Counted from the first letter of the stretch, positions 43,999-53,099 are shown. The stretch is DNA of 64,000 nucleotides from Halorussus gelatinilyticus (GCF_023238445.1 NZ_CP096658.1:2852001-2916000); one strand, 5' to 3'. A program made the numbers and translations. The notes: generated by a model not told the origin, from the letters alone.

Positions 43999-44229
43999 TC
44001 AGCTTTCGGCCAGCACCTTGTGTAGCACGGCGACGAGTCCGACGAGAACCGCGAGCAGGCCTCCGAGCGAGACGAGCGCTCCGACGAGACGCAGCAGGGA
44101 GTTCAGCGCGCTCCCCGCGATAGACGTTCCGACGAGCGTCGCGGCCCACCCACCGGCGAGGACGGCGTAGAGCTTCAGGAACTCGTCTCTGGAGGCGTAT
44201 TCGAGGGCGTCACGGGCGGCGATTGGCAT
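43999..44229 (-). CDS. small two-helix membrane protein
   Basis: 76 aa from ATG 44229 (MPIAARDALEYASRDEFLKLY), with two hydrophobic helices (AVLAGGWAATLVGTSIAGSA; LLRLVGALVSLGGLLAVLVG). Looks like a genuine conserved haloarchaeal membrane protein; function unknown. Divergent from the Eis-like gene. Confidence 0.55.
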   Translation of the reverse strand: MPIAARDALEYASRDEFLKLYAVLAGGWAATLVGTSIAGSALNSLLRLVGALVSLGGLLAVLVGLVAVLHKVLAES

Positions 44230-44337
44230 ACGCCGTGGTGTCACGAAAGCAACGAAAACGTTTCGCTCGGGCGTTCGTCCTGCGAATCCGTATCACACCG
44301 GAGCAAGCTATTTGGTCGCCCCGGACGCCCCTCCGGC

Positions 44338-45582
44338 ATGGAATATCGGCCACTTCCGGACGACCGGAAGACGCAGTTTCAGGACTACCTCCACTACGGC
44401 TTCAGTCTCGAAGACGGACCCCAAAGTGACCACGAGACGGACCCCGACGAGCGCGCCGGCGAGGAGCGGGCGCTGTTCGACGGCGACGAGATGCTGTGCG
44501 TCTGTCGGCACTACTGGTTCCGGACGCGCGTCCGGGGTCGCTGGTGCGAGATGCCCGGCCTGTCTGCGGTGGCCTCGCCGCCGGAACACCGCCGGGAGGG
44601 CAACGTCAGCCGACTGCTCGCCGAGTCGCTGGCGGAGTACCGCGAGCGCGGCGACTTCCTGACGGCGCTGTGGGCGTTCGAGCATCCCTTCTACGAGCGC
44701 CACGGCTGGGGGCTGGCGACCAAGTTCGTAGAGTACGAGTGCGACCCCGACGCGCTCGCGTTCACCAGAGAGTCGCCGCTCGCCGGCGGGACCTTCCGAA
44801 AACTGGAGGCGGACGACTACGACATCCTCGATTCGGTCCACGCGGCGGCCCACGAGGGCTACGACCTCGCCATCGACCGGACCGAGGAGTGGTGGCGCGA
44901 GAAGATATTCGACAACTGGCGGGGCGACCCCTACGTCTACGGGTGGGCGGACGACGCGGGCGAGGTCCGCGGATACGTCGTCTACCACGTCCGGGACGAC
45001 GACGAGGGCAAGCGACTACAGGCCAAGGAGTTGGTCGCCGCCGACCGCGAGGCGCGGACCAACCTCCTGCGCTTTCTCGCCAACCACGACTCGCAGGTAG
45101 AGCGCGTGTCGTTCTACGACCCGAACGAGACGACTCTCCTCGACGCGGCCCGCGACCCCGGCGACGTCGACTGCGAGGTCCATCCCGGCCCGATGGTCCG
45201 CGTCGTGGACGTGCCGACCGCTATCGAGGCGCTGGACTATCCGCTGGACCTCGACGCCGAGTTCACCGTCGCCGTCTCGGACCCGCTCGCCGACTGGAAC
45301 GACGGAACCTTCCGCGTCGCCGTCGCGGACGGTCGGGCGACCTGCGAACCGACGGACGGCCCGACCGACGGACCGGACGGGCCTGCCGCGACCGATGCGG
45401 CTGTCGCGACCGACTCGGACGTGACGACCGGTATCGGCGCGCTCTCGCAGGTCTTCGTCGGGTACCACTCGGTCGAAGACGCCGAGACGCTCGCGGACCT
45501 CGAAATCCGGACGCCCGACGCCCGCGACGCGCTCGCGGCGATGTTCCCCGAGCGCGACGTGTTCCTGCACGAGGGGTTCTGA
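44338..45582 (+). CDS. Eis-like GNAT acetyltransferase (tandem GNAT + SCP2 domain)
   Basis: 414 aa. N-terminal GNAT with MPGLSAVASPPEHRREGNVSRL (acetyl-CoA loop), HPFYERHGWGLATKF, a second degenerate GNAT (about 140-290) and a C-terminal SCP2-like sterol-carrier domain that ends in the C-terminal carboxylate typical of Eis. An Asp/Pro/Gly repeat insertion (about 340-360, TDGPTDGPDGP) interrupts the SCP2 domain. Eis homologues acetylate amines; the substrate here is unknown. Confidence 0.85.
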   Translation: MEYRPLPDDRKTQFQDYLHYGFSLEDGPQSDHETDPDERAGEERALFDGDEMLCVCRHYWFRTRVRGRWCEMPGLSAVASPPEHRREGNVSRLLAESLAEYRERGDFLTALWAFEHPFYERHGWGLATKFVEYECDPDALAFTRESPLAGGTFRKLEADDYDILDSVHAAAHEGYDLAIDRTEEWWREKIFDNWRGDPYVYGWADDAGEVRGYVVYHVRDDDEGKRLQAKELVAADREARTNLLRFLANHDSQVERVSFYDPNETTLLDAARDPGDVDCEVHPGPMVRVVDVPTAIEALDYPLDLDAEFTVAVSDPLADWNDGTFRVAVADGRATCEPTDGPTDGPDGPAATDAAVATDSDVTTGIGALSQVFVGYHSVEDAETLADLEIRTPDARDALAAMFPERDVFLHEGF

Positions 45583-45702
45583 GGCGACGGCCGCGAGGTG
45601 CGCGCAATCGACCCGACCGAATCGACGCTCTCGGTGAGCGAGGCCGATCTGTCTGCCCCCGAAGCGGCCAAACTCTTTACGACGCGACACGTAGGCCCGA
45701 CC

Positions 45703-46662
45703 ATGAGAGACGACCGCGACGACCGACGCGACGGCGACGACCGACGCGACGGCGAGGACCGGCGCGACGACCGGGAACCCGAGCGACTCGACGACCGCGT
45801 CGAGGACCTCGAAGCACGCGTCCGGGACCTCCGAACCGAGTTGGGCCGACCGCCGGAGGGACCGCTCGGCCTTCCCCGCCCGCCGACGCCCCGCGAGGTG
45901 CTGTCGTTCACCGGCGAGTACGCGATTCCGACCGCCATCGCCATGCTGGAGGCCAACGTCCGGGCGCTGAGGGCGCTCCAGCAGGTCATCCGCCTGCTCG
46001 ACCCCGAGCGGAGCGCCGTCGGCGAGGAGCGCGACCGACTTCAGGGCCGGGCGGCCGACGCGAGCAGACTCACGCTCGACCGCCTCGAATCGGCGCTCGA
46101 AGACGTGGAGACGACGATTCGCGAGAGCGACCTGCCGCGCGAGGACGCCGCGCGCGACATCCTCGACGACGCCCGGCGCATCAACCGCGAGATTCGGGAC
46201 CGCGTGGACCGCGAGCGAAGCGAAGTCGAGGAGTCCCGCCGGCGCGAGCGCGACATCGACCGCGAGCAGTGGCGCGACGGCGAGCGAGGGTCGGACGGCG
46301 CGCGCGACGACCGACAGGGGAACGACGGCCCCGACGCCGACTTGGAGGGCGGTACGACCATCGAACTCACCGACGAGAGCGAGGACCGACCCGACGCAGA
46401 GGATTCGGACGACGAACTCGGTGCGGAGGACGACGACGACCGCGCCGAGGTGGACGTCGAGGCCGAACTCGAGTCCATCAAAGACGAGATGGAGCGCCGG
46501 AAGAACCCCGACGGTGCGTCTCCGGCGTCCGCCGGAGAGGTGGCGGACGAGGACGAGAGAGCGAACCCCGACGACGCGAGCGACGCGGACGACGTCGGGG
46601 CGAGTGACGCCGACGACTCCCCGGGGGACGCCTCCGGGGGCGACGATTCCGACGGCGAATAG
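45703..46662 (+). CDS. acidic coiled-coil protein
   Basis: 319 aa. N-terminal Asp/Arg repeats (DDRDDRRDGDDRRDGEDRRD), a conserved core TPREVLSFTGEYAIPTAIAMLEANVRALRALQQVIRLLD (residues about 68-105; quoted in parts: TPREVLSFTGEYAIP, then AIAMLEANVRALRALQQ), a helical coiled coil to about 180, and a long Asp/Glu-rich disordered tail. TATA-like ACTCTTTAC lies about 28 bp upstream. Ends exactly where the convergent DUF457 gene ends. Unknown function; possibly a structural or nucleoid-associated scaffold, unproven. Confidence 0.55.
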   Translation: MRDDRDDRRDGDDRRDGEDRRDDREPERLDDRVEDLEARVRDLRTELGRPPEGPLGLPRPPTPREVLSFTGEYAIPTAIAMLEANVRALRALQQVIRLLDPERSAVGEERDRLQGRAADASRLTLDRLESALEDVETTIRESDLPREDAARDILDDARRINREIRDRVDRERSEVEESRRRERDIDREQWRDGERGSDGARDDRQGNDGPDADLEGGTTIELTDESEDRPDAEDSDDELGAEDDDDRAEVDVEAELESIKDEMERRKNPDGASPASAGEVADEDERANPDDASDADDVGASDADDSPGDASGGDDSDGE

Positions 46663-47217
46663 TTACTCGGACGCGCCCTTTCTCCGCCGGAGTCGGCGGT
46701 AGAGTCGCCCGACGAGCGACGCGTCGGTCTCGGGGGTGCGGGCCGCGACCCACGCGGCCGTCGCGCACCCGACGCCGAACGCGAGCATCGCGTAGTTAGC
46801 GGCGTCGTTGGTCGCGCGCACGAGGTCCAGCGAGTAGAGCGCGGGCGAGAGCGGGTAGACGGGCATCACGCCCCACGGGTTGAGCAGGTCCGCGAGCAGG
46901 TGGACCGCGACCGCGAAACTCCCGAGGAAGAACGCCCAGAGCGCCCCGCGGAGGGCGTCGCGCCGCGGCCGCGTCCGGAGCGACGACGCGACCGCCAGCG
47001 CACAGAGGACGCCGACCGCCGCGGCGAACCAGACGGTGTGGGTCACGCCGCGGTGGACCAGAAACTCGAACTGGCCGTCCAAGTCCGGGAACAGCGAATA
47101 GGAGAGGACGATACCGCCGCCCGAGAGCGCGTCCCGCGCGTAGCCGCGCCTGAGCAGGGCGTACCCGACCACCGAGTAGCACGCGAGCGCCAACCCGTAG
47201 TGGCCCAGCGGGAACAT
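46663..47217 (-). CDS. YdjM/DUF457-type membrane-bound metal-dependent hydrolase
   Basis: 184 aa, about four helices. Motifs FPLGHYGLALACYS, LFPDLDGQFEFLVHRGVTHTVWF (HRGxTH) and AVHLLADLLNPWGVMPVYPLSP are those of DUF457 proteins, which resemble LexA-regulated YdjM membrane phosphodiesterase-like proteins. ATG 47217 gives the conserved start. Confidence 0.8.
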   Translation of the reverse strand: MFPLGHYGLALACYSVVGYALLRRGYARDALSGGGIVLSYSLFPDLDGQFEFLVHRGVTHTVWFAAAVGVLCALAVASSLRTRPRRDALRGALWAFFLGSFAVAVHLLADLLNPWGVMPVYPLSPALYSLDLVRATNDAANYAMLAFGVGCATAAWVAARTPETDASLVGRLYRRLRRRKGASE

Positions 47218-47354
47218 ACTCCGAGACGGCCGCGGATTCAATGTGAAAGTACCGATTTTAGAGCTGTTGGGCGTCGGACAGGCGCTGCGGTCCGAGACGG
47301 CGCTCGCTCGAACACCGAGACGTTGATATCGACCCGGCGCGTAGACGATTCGGT

Positions 47355-47600
47355 ATGCTTCCGACACCCCTGTTCGGCCCCGTTCCGGGCGGGATGGAGA
47401 TGATGGTCATCCTGCTCATCGCCGTCCTGCTGTTCGGCGCGAACAAACTCCCGAAACTCGCGCGCTCGACCGGTCAGGCGATGGGCGAGTTCAAGAAGGG
47501 CCGCGAGGACATCGAGCGCGAACTCCGCGAGTCGGCCGAGGGCGTCGAGCGCGCAGGCGGCACCGACGACGCGCTCGACGACGAGACCGCGAACGTCTGA
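47355..47600 (+). CDS. tatA: Sec-independent translocase TatA
   Basis: 81 aa. One N-terminal helix (EMMVILLIAVLLFGANKLPKLA) followed by the amphipathic helix TGQAMGEFKKGREDIEREL and an acidic tail: standard TatA. It forms the protein-conducting pore for folded, twin-arginine substrates, the main export route in haloarchaea. The window itself encodes likely Tat cargo (cupredoxin, lipoproteins). No tatC is nearby. Confidence 0.9.
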   Translation: MLPTPLFGPVPGGMEMMVILLIAVLLFGANKLPKLARSTGQAMGEFKKGREDIERELRESAEGVERAGGTDDALDDETANV

Positions 47601-47631
47601 GCGCCGCAGTAACCGCTCCGCACCGAACAGA

Positions 47632-47656
47632 AAATCCGTCCTTTTAGAACGGATTT
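47632..47656 (+). terminator. terminator hairpin after tatA
   Basis: AAATCCGT (47632-47639) pairs with ACGGATTT (47649-47656), followed by CCTTTCTTTAC. Lies between tatA and the convergent MaoC gene; serves the plus-strand transcript at least. Confidence 0.6.
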
Positions 47657-47713
47657 CCTTTCTTTACAGATTAGGAACACGTCTCTGAGATAACTCTGTG
47701 TTTCCCAGACACG

Positions 47714-48094
47714 TCACTTCCAGACCAGACCCTCGACCGTGCCGGTCAGCACCGTCTCGCCCTCCTCGTTCTCGCAGGCGACGGCGGCCGAGAGGTCGTA
47801 GCGGTCGGACCGCTCGGCGACTTCCTCGACGGTCATCTCGCAGGTCACGGTCTCGCCGGTGTAGACCGGCTTCTGGAACGCGAAGTTCATCGTCCGCCCG
47901 AGGACTTCCATGTCCCCGCCGATTTTGGTCGGCATCGTCGCCGTGAGCAGGCCGTGGACCAGCAGGCGGCCGCGGTCGTCGGGTTCGAGGTGGCGCGGTT
48001 GCTCGTCGCCGGAGACTTCGGCGAACTGCCGCACGTCCTCTGGCGTGAATGTGCGCTCGAAGGTCCGTGTGTCGCCTTCGGAGGGTCGAGTCAT
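47714..48094 (-). CDS. MaoC-like dehydratase/hot-dog protein
   Basis: 127 aa. Hot-dog fold with a MaoC-type region: FTPEDVRQFAEVSGDEQPRHLEPDDRGRLLVHGLL, where the D-x4-H of classical enoyl-CoA hydratases appears as the GDEQPRH block followed by a helix ending in HGLL. Probable (R)-specific enoyl-CoA hydratase or acyl thioester-binding protein. ATG 48094 is taken. Downstream of a thiolase pair on the same strand, suggesting a shared acyl-CoA pathway. Confidence 0.75.
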   Translation of the reverse strand: MTRPSEGDTRTFERTFTPEDVRQFAEVSGDEQPRHLEPDDRGRLLVHGLLTATMPTKIGGDMEVLGRTMNFAFQKPVYTGETVTCEMTVEEVAERSDRYDLSAAVACENEEGETVLTGTVEGLVWK

Positions 48095-48257
48095 CCTCGG
48101 AACGTAGCGTCCGGGGCGGGATAAATCTCCGCAGTCCTTTCGACCGGGGCGCTCCCTCGTCACTCGCCGAATCAGCGAGCGCGGTCGGGTCGCGTCTCGT
48201 CGCTACGCGGACTCGGACCTCACGGATTCGAGACAGTTCACTCGCCTGTCGGCTCCC

Positions 48258-48623
48258 TCAAACTGTCTCGAACCGATACCCGTCCCACTCCTGACTCGCC
48301 TTCTCCCGGATACCGGCGTCGGGGTCGCGCAACTCCTCGGCGTACACCGGCCGCACTTCGTCGCCGATTTCGACTTCAGTGTCCTCGGTCAACTGGCCGA
48401 TGGCGCGCACCGACTCGCCCTCTACTTCGAACTCCACGATGGCCAGCGAGTTCGGTTGCCGGACGCCCGGCGGGGTCGCGGTACTCTCGGTCCACGTCAC
48501 GACCGTCCCCGTCTCGTCGCTCAGGTCGATTTCGTCGGTCTGTTCCTCGCCGCAGTCGGGACACAGTTCGTGGCCCGGATAAGTCACGTGCCCGTTCGGG
48601 CACCGGTAGGCGCTCAGGCTCAT
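48258..48623 (-). CDS. Zn-ribbon/OB-fold DUF35 subunit of thiolase
   Basis: 121 aa. Zinc ribbon YRCPNGH...HELCPDCGEE (three Cys plus one His or Asn as fourth ligand), then an OB fold (TGTVVTWTESTATPPGV). DUF35 proteins pair with SCP2-type thiolases. The stop of the thiolase gene and this ATG are separated by one base, so they are co-translated; this is likely the small (beta) subunit of a haloarchaeal-type beta-ketothiolase. Confidence 0.85.
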   Translation of the reverse strand: MSLSAYRCPNGHVTYPGHELCPDCGEEQTDEIDLSDETGTVVTWTESTATPPGVRQPNSLAIVEFEVEGESVRAIGQLTEDTEVEIGDEVRPVYAEELRDPDAGIREKASQEWDGYRFETV

Positions 48624-48624
48624 C

Positions 48625-49782
48625 TCAGGGTTCCTCCAGAATCGTGGTGGTCACGCAGTTACCGAACCCGCCGACGTTGCAGGCCAGTCCGACCTCGGCC
48701 TCGACCTGCCGCTCCCCGGCCTCATCGAGCAGCTGTTTGTGAATCTCGTAGGCCTGTGCGACGCCGCTCGCGCCGAGCGGGTGGCCCTTCGACTTGAGGC
48801 CGCCCGAGGTGTTGATGGGCAACTCGCCGTCGCGGTCGGTGACGCCCTCCTCGACGGCCTTCCAGCCCTCGCCCTGCTCGAAGAAGCCGACGGCCTCGCT
48901 CTGGAGGAACTCGAGGATGGTGAACATGTCGTGGAGTTCCGCCACGTCCACGTCGTCCGGGTCCCGGTCGGCCATCTCGTAGGCCGTGTCGGAACTCTCG
49001 ACGGCCGCGCCCATGACGGTCGGGTCGTCGCGCTCGTGGACGACGTGGGTGTCGGTCGCGCCGCCGATGCCCGAGACGACGGTGTACTCGTCCTCGGGGA
49101 CGTACTCCTCGGCGACCTCCTCGGGGCAGAACAGCAGACCCGCGCTCCCGTCGGTGATGGGACAGAAGTCGTAGAGCCGCAGGGGGTCGGCCACGATGGG
49201 CGACTCCATCACGGTCTCCAAATCGACCTCCTTCCGGAACTGGGCGTGGGGGTTGTCGAGTCCGTTCTTGTGGTTCTTCACCGCGACCTTCGCCAGACTC
49301 TCGCGGGGCGCGTCGTACTCGTGGAGGTACCGGCGCGCGGTGAGACCCGCGAAACTCGGGAGCGTGACGCCGTGCTTGTACTCGACGGGATGCGTGAGCG
49401 ACGCGATGACGTCCGTCGCCTCCGCGGTCGTGCGGTGGGTCATCTTCTCGCCCCCGACGAGCAAGGTCATCTCGCTCGCGCCCGAGGCGACCGACTGCCA
49501 CGCGGCGTAGATGCCCGCGCCGCCCGAGGCGCTGGTCTGGTCCACGCGCTGGGTGTAGGCCGGCATCGCCCCGAGGTCGTGGGCCAGCGCGTTCGGCACG
49601 CCGGTCTGGCCCTCGAACTCGCCGCTGGCCATGTTCGAGACGTACAGGTGGTCCACGTCGTCGGGAGCCACGTCCGCGTCGGCGAGGCACTCGCGGCCGG
49701 CCTGCGCCAGCAACTCGCGCAGCCACGCGTCGCGCTCCCCGAACTCGGTCATCGAGGCTCCGATGATTGCGACTCGGTCCAT
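48625..49782 (-). CDS. haloarchaeal-type thiolase, catalytic subunit (Ser active site)
   Basis: 385 aa, SCP2-thiolase fold. Where classical thiolases have Cys before ASG, this one has Ser84 (RVDQTSASGGAG). His residues are seen in VAELHDMFTILEF and SKGHPLGASGVAQ. A Ser-His-His set is a known trait of haloarchaeal beta-ketothiolases with a separate DUF35 subunit, which is the gene next to it. Condenses or cleaves 3-ketoacyl-CoA; role in fatty-acid/PHA or mevalonate supply is open. Confidence 0.85.
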   Translation of the reverse strand: MDRVAIIGASMTEFGERDAWLRELLAQAGRECLADADVAPDDVDHLYVSNMASGEFEGQTGVPNALAHDLGAMPAYTQRVDQTSASGGAGIYAAWQSVASGASEMTLLVGGEKMTHRTTAEATDVIASLTHPVEYKHGVTLPSFAGLTARRYLHEYDAPRESLAKVAVKNHKNGLDNPHAQFRKEVDLETVMESPIVADPLRLYDFCPITDGSAGLLFCPEEVAEEYVPEDEYTVVSGIGGATDTHVVHERDDPTVMGAAVESSDTAYEMADRDPDDVDVAELHDMFTILEFLQSEAVGFFEQGEGWKAVEEGVTDRDGELPINTSGGLKSKGHPLGASGVAQAYEIHKQLLDEAGERQVEAEVGLACNVGGFGNCVTTTILEEP

Positions 49783-49907
49783 GCCTGCGAGAAGGCGCAG
49801 GAAGTGCTTATAAGTCGGGGATGGCGCAAGAGAGCTTTCAGCGCGCCGATAACTGGTCGTTCGTCCGGCGGGGAAGGCTGAAAGGCCCGAGTCCCCTACG
49901 TCGAACC

Positions 49908-50213
49908 ATGGGGGAAGACAAAGACATCAGCGACGTCGCGGGGCTTCCGGACGAGTTGGGAATCGACGAGGACCTTGGACGTGCCGAACAGCGTCTCACG
50001 GTCCGGACCGAGGAGCGAACCTACGGCAAGGCGATGACTATCGTGGAGGGGTTCGACGACTCGTCGGTCGATTTGAGCGACCTCGCCTCGCAACTCAAGA
50101 GCCAACTCGCCACCGGCGGCACCGTGGACGACGGCCGCATCGAACTACAGGGGGACCACCGCGAGCGCGCGGCCGACCTGCTCAGCGACGAGGGCTTTCA
50201 GGTCGAAGGGTAG
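49908..50213 (+). CDS. SUI1-domain protein (aIF1-like)
   Basis: 101 aa. The SUI1 region runs from about residue 28: RLTVRTEERTYGKAMTIVEGF, DLASQLKSQLATGGTVDDGRIELQGDHRERAADLLSDEGF (quoted in parts). Related proteins (aIF1/YciH) monitor start-codon selection on the small ribosomal subunit. ATG 49908 gives the conserved length. Its last 69 bp overlap the convergent membrane-protein gene. Confidence 0.9.
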   Translation: MGEDKDISDVAGLPDELGIDEDLGRAEQRLTVRTEERTYGKAMTIVEGFDDSSVDLSDLASQLKSQLATGGTVDDGRIELQGDHRERAADLLSDEGFQVEG

Positions 50214-50681
50214 CCGGACCTCGGCGGGGAGGCGTACGCCCTCCGGCAGTCGGACCTCCTCGGGGACGTAGGGGTCCGAGACGTAGGGGTGGAGGTAGCG
50301 CGCCCACAGCGAGTCCAGCGGCGTCCACCACCCGAACGCGTGGCTCAGCGCGTCGTCCCACGCGACGAACAACCCGAGCAGAAGCGCGGTTTGCGGCACG
50401 ACGCCGTAGCGCCACCAGCGCGGACGCATCGCGGCGAACGTGGCGACTCCCAGCGACGCCAGCACGCCGGCCGCGCCGACTTCGGGGTAGTACGGCCACG
50501 TCAGCGCGAACCAGAACACCGACAGGAACGTCAGGCCCGCGATGCCCCACGGTCCCGTCTCGTCGTCGGCGTCGTGGAATATCCAGCAGACTAACAGTAT
50601 CAGCAGGACGCCGAGATAGAAGTGGTGCGGTCCGAACACGGCTCCGTCGGGTTCCGCTTCGGCGGGGAAGCCTCCGTACAC
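50145..50681 (-). CDS. membrane protein, convergently overlapping the SUI1 gene
   Basis: 178 aa, about four helices (HHFYLGVLLILLVCWIFHDA; GIAGLTFLSVFWFALTW; AAGVLASLGVATFAAM; VPQTALLLGLFVAWDDALS), then a proline-rich tail with three near-identical steps (VPEEVRLP, EGVRLP, AEVRLP) and an amphipathic end. GTG 50681 is chosen because TATTTATT lies about 26 bp upstream, fitting a leaderless start. Function unknown. Confidence 0.6.
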   Translation of the reverse strand: MYGGFPAEAEPDGAVFGPHHFYLGVLLILLVCWIFHDADDETGPWGIAGLTFLSVFWFALTWPYYPEVGAAGVLASLGVATFAAMRPRWWRYGVVPQTALLLGLFVAWDDALSHAFGWWTPLDSLWARYLHPYVSDPYVPEEVRLPEGVRLPAEVRLPFDLKALVAEQVGRALAVVPL

Positions 50682-50701
50682 AGGACACGTACGACGAGCT
50701 A

Positions 50702-50713
50702 GAATAAATAAAT
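50702..50713 (-). promoter_or_regulatory. TATA-like box for membrane protein gene
   Basis: AATTTATTTATT on the minus strand, centred about 26 bp before the GTG at 50681; it supports the leaderless GTG start. Confidence 0.5.
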
Positions 50714-50799
50714 TCCCTCGGGCATTTGAGGGATTTCGAGCGCGTGACAAGTCTCTCCCCGACCCGTACGCTCTTATCGCCGCGGACGCGAGTGGGGAT

Positions 50800-51810
50800 A
50801 TGATTCCGCAAGTTCACGTCGTCGCGACCGGCGGCACCATCGCAAGCACGCCCGACGAGGACGGGGCCGCGCCGAGCATGGACGGCGAGGAACTCCTCGT
50901 CTCGGTACCGGACCTCGCCTCCTACGCCGACTTGAGCGTCGAATCCGTCTCGCAGGTGCCGGGGTTCGACGTGGATTTCGAGATAATGGCCGAGGTCGCC
51001 GAGCGCGCCCGCGAGGCCGCCGCGGACGGTGCGGACGCCGTCGTCGTGACCCACGGCACCGACACGATGGCCGAGACCGCCTACTTCCTCGACCTGACCT
51101 GCTCGCTCTCGGTCCCGGTGGTCGTCACTGGCGCACAGCGCCGACTGGACGAGCCGAGTTCCGACGCGCCCGCGAACCTGCTCGCGGCCGCTCGCGGGGC
51201 CGCCCACTCGCGGGTCGGCGAGGGCGTCTTCCTCGCGTTCGACGACGAACTCCACGCCGCCCGCGACGTGCGGAAGGTACACAGCCACAAACTGGCCGCG
51301 TTCGCCTCGCCGAACGACGGTCCGGTCGCCACGCTGACCCGCGACGAGATTCGCTTCCACCGAGAACCGCAGAGCGAGTCGGTCTACCTTCCGGTGGCGA
51401 GAAGCGACGCGAACGTCACGGCCCCCGACACCCGCGTCGAGATGGTCGTCTCGGCGGCGGGCGTGGACGGCCGGCAAGTCGAGCACGCGGTCGAATCCGG
51501 CGCGGACGGTCTCGTCCTCGCGGGGACCGGTCTCGGCAACGCGACGAGCGACCTCGGCGAGGCCGTCGCGGACGCCATCGACGCGGGCGTCCCCGTCGTC
51601 CTCACGTCCCGAACCGGCGCGGGGACCACCGGCGCGGTCTACGGCACCGCGGGCGGCGGCCAGACGCTACAGGACCGCGGAGCGATTCCCGGCGGCGACC
51701 TCGCGCCGTGGAAGGCGCGGGTGAAGCTGGCGCTGGCGCTGGACGCGATCGAGAACCCGGAGGAAGCGGCGCAGTACTTCGCCGATTCGGCGACGTCCGT
51801 GCGAGACTAA
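50800..51810 (+). CDS. ansA: L-asparaginase
   Basis: 336 aa, type I/II-like single domain pair. Catalytic Thr13 in VVATGGTIAST and the second block VVVTHGTDTMAE (Thr87, Asp88), plus the substrate-binding SSDAPANLLAAARGA and KVHSHKLAAFAS with the Lys. Hydrolyses L-asparagine to aspartate and ammonia, cytosolic as no signal is present. Overlaps the convergent histidine kinase gene by 4 bp (CTAA). Confidence 0.9.
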   Translation: MIPQVHVVATGGTIASTPDEDGAAPSMDGEELLVSVPDLASYADLSVESVSQVPGFDVDFEIMAEVAERAREAAADGADAVVVTHGTDTMAETAYFLDLTCSLSVPVVVTGAQRRLDEPSSDAPANLLAAARGAAHSRVGEGVFLAFDDELHAARDVRKVHSHKLAAFASPNDGPVATLTRDEIRFHREPQSESVYLPVARSDANVTAPDTRVEMVVSAAGVDGRQVEHAVESGADGLVLAGTGLGNATSDLGEAVADAIDAGVPVVLTSRTGAGTTGAVYGTAGGGQTLQDRGAIPGGDLAPWKARVKLALALDAIENPEEAAQYFADSATSVRD

Positions 51811-53099
51811 CCCTCGGCCGTCGTTTCGCCGGGTTCGCCGGCCAGTTCGTCGGACTCGCCGCCTGATTCACCGGGGTCGTCGCCTGTTTCACTCGACTCT
51901 TCGACCGGCTCGTTCGATTCGCCGACTGTTTCACCCGAGTCGCCGACCGTCTCGTTCGCTTCCTCGACCGCCTCGCCTCGGTCCGCGGCCGGGAGCGTGA
52001 CCGTGAAGACGCTCCCTTCGGGACCGGTCTCGGTCAGTTCCACGCTCCCGTCGTAGCGCTCGGTCAGCGTCTGCACGATGTAGAGACCGAGACCGTGGGT
52101 CGCGCCGCTGTTCTCGCTCCGCTCGAAGAGCGCCGCGTGCTCGTCGGCCGGAATGCCGGGACCGTCGTCGGCGACCCGGACCGCGACCGTCTCGCCGGTT
52201 CGCTCGGCCGTCACTCGTATCAGCGGTCGGTCGCCGTCGTGGTGTTCGACGGCGTTCCTGAGCAGGTTCCCGAAGACCCGCGGGAGCAGGTCGTCCGCGG
52301 TCACGAGTAGCGACTCCGGAATCGCGGTCTCGATTTCGACGGCATCGTAGTTCTCCCCGATTGCTCGCAGTTCGTCGGCGAGTACGTCGCAGAGGTCCAC
52401 CGGTCGCAGGTCCGCGTCGTCGTGCGTCAGTTCTATCAGTATCTGCACGTCGCGGATGACCTTCGTCATGTCCCGACCCTGTCGGTGAATCCGTTCGAGG
52501 GCGGTCCGGGTGCTCTCGTCGAGGTCGTCATCTTCGAGGAGGAGCGACGCGTAGCCGACGATGACGTTCGTGGTGTTCAACACTTCGTGACGCAGGAGAC
52601 CGTTTAGATAGTCGAACCACTGGCGCTGGCTCTCGGCCTGTTCGGCGCGTATCGAGGCCCGTTGGGCTTCGAGTTCGCGCTGGATGGCTCGCGCCTCGAC
52701 GCAACCGACGAGCAGGCCGCCCGACGCCCCGACGTTCGCCGCCCAAAGTCCCCACGAGAACCGAAACGGCGTCGTACCGCCCGTCCACGACGCCATGATG
52801 GCGAGGTTGATAACGAGGAAAAACGAGAGACTCCCGAGTACCCACCCGCCGATTCGAGGGTAGCGCTTCGGCGAGAGGTCGCTCCTGCCGAGCCAGTAGC
52901 CGCCACCTATCAGCGCCGCGATGAAGAGTACGTAGAGCGAGAAACTGATCAGGAGTCCTTTCGAGAGACCGAACTGCCCCCGGTAGAAGACGTACTGCCC
53001 GGCCAGAAAGAGGACGAAGAACAGTCCCCCGAGACCGACCAGAAGCGGCGGTATCTGCTCGCCCGGCAGTAACCGACGAGCGTCGGAGTTCGACGACAT
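51807..53099 (-). CDS. membrane-bound histidine kinase
   Basis: 430 aa. Four N-terminal helices (about 18-38, 46-68, 84-104, 117-135), a coiled linker, H-box LLRHEVLNTTNVIVGYAS (phospho-His171), and HATPase with N-box NLLRNAVEHHDGD, G1 VADDGPGIP and G2 THGLGLYIV. The final 60 residues are a Glu/Ser/Thr/Gly tail of near-repeats (GETVGESNEPVEESSET). This is the common haloarchaeal membrane HK layout. No cognate regulator is adjacent. Confidence 0.9.
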   Translation of the reverse strand: MSSNSDARRLLPGEQIPPLLVGLGGLFFVLFLAGQYVFYRGQFGLSKGLLISFSLYVLFIAALIGGGYWLGRSDLSPKRYPRIGGWVLGSLSFFLVINLAIMASWTGGTTPFRFSWGLWAANVGASGGLLVGCVEARAIQRELEAQRASIRAEQAESQRQWFDYLNGLLRHEVLNTTNVIVGYASLLLEDDDLDESTRTALERIHRQGRDMTKVIRDVQILIELTHDDADLRPVDLCDVLADELRAIGENYDAVEIETAIPESLLVTADDLLPRVFGNLLRNAVEHHDGDRPLIRVTAERTGETVAVRVADDGPGIPADEHAALFERSENSGATHGLGLYIVQTLTERYDGSVELTETGPEGSVFTVTLPAADRGEAVEEANETVGDSGETVGESNEPVEESSETGDDPGESGGESDELAGEPGETTAEG

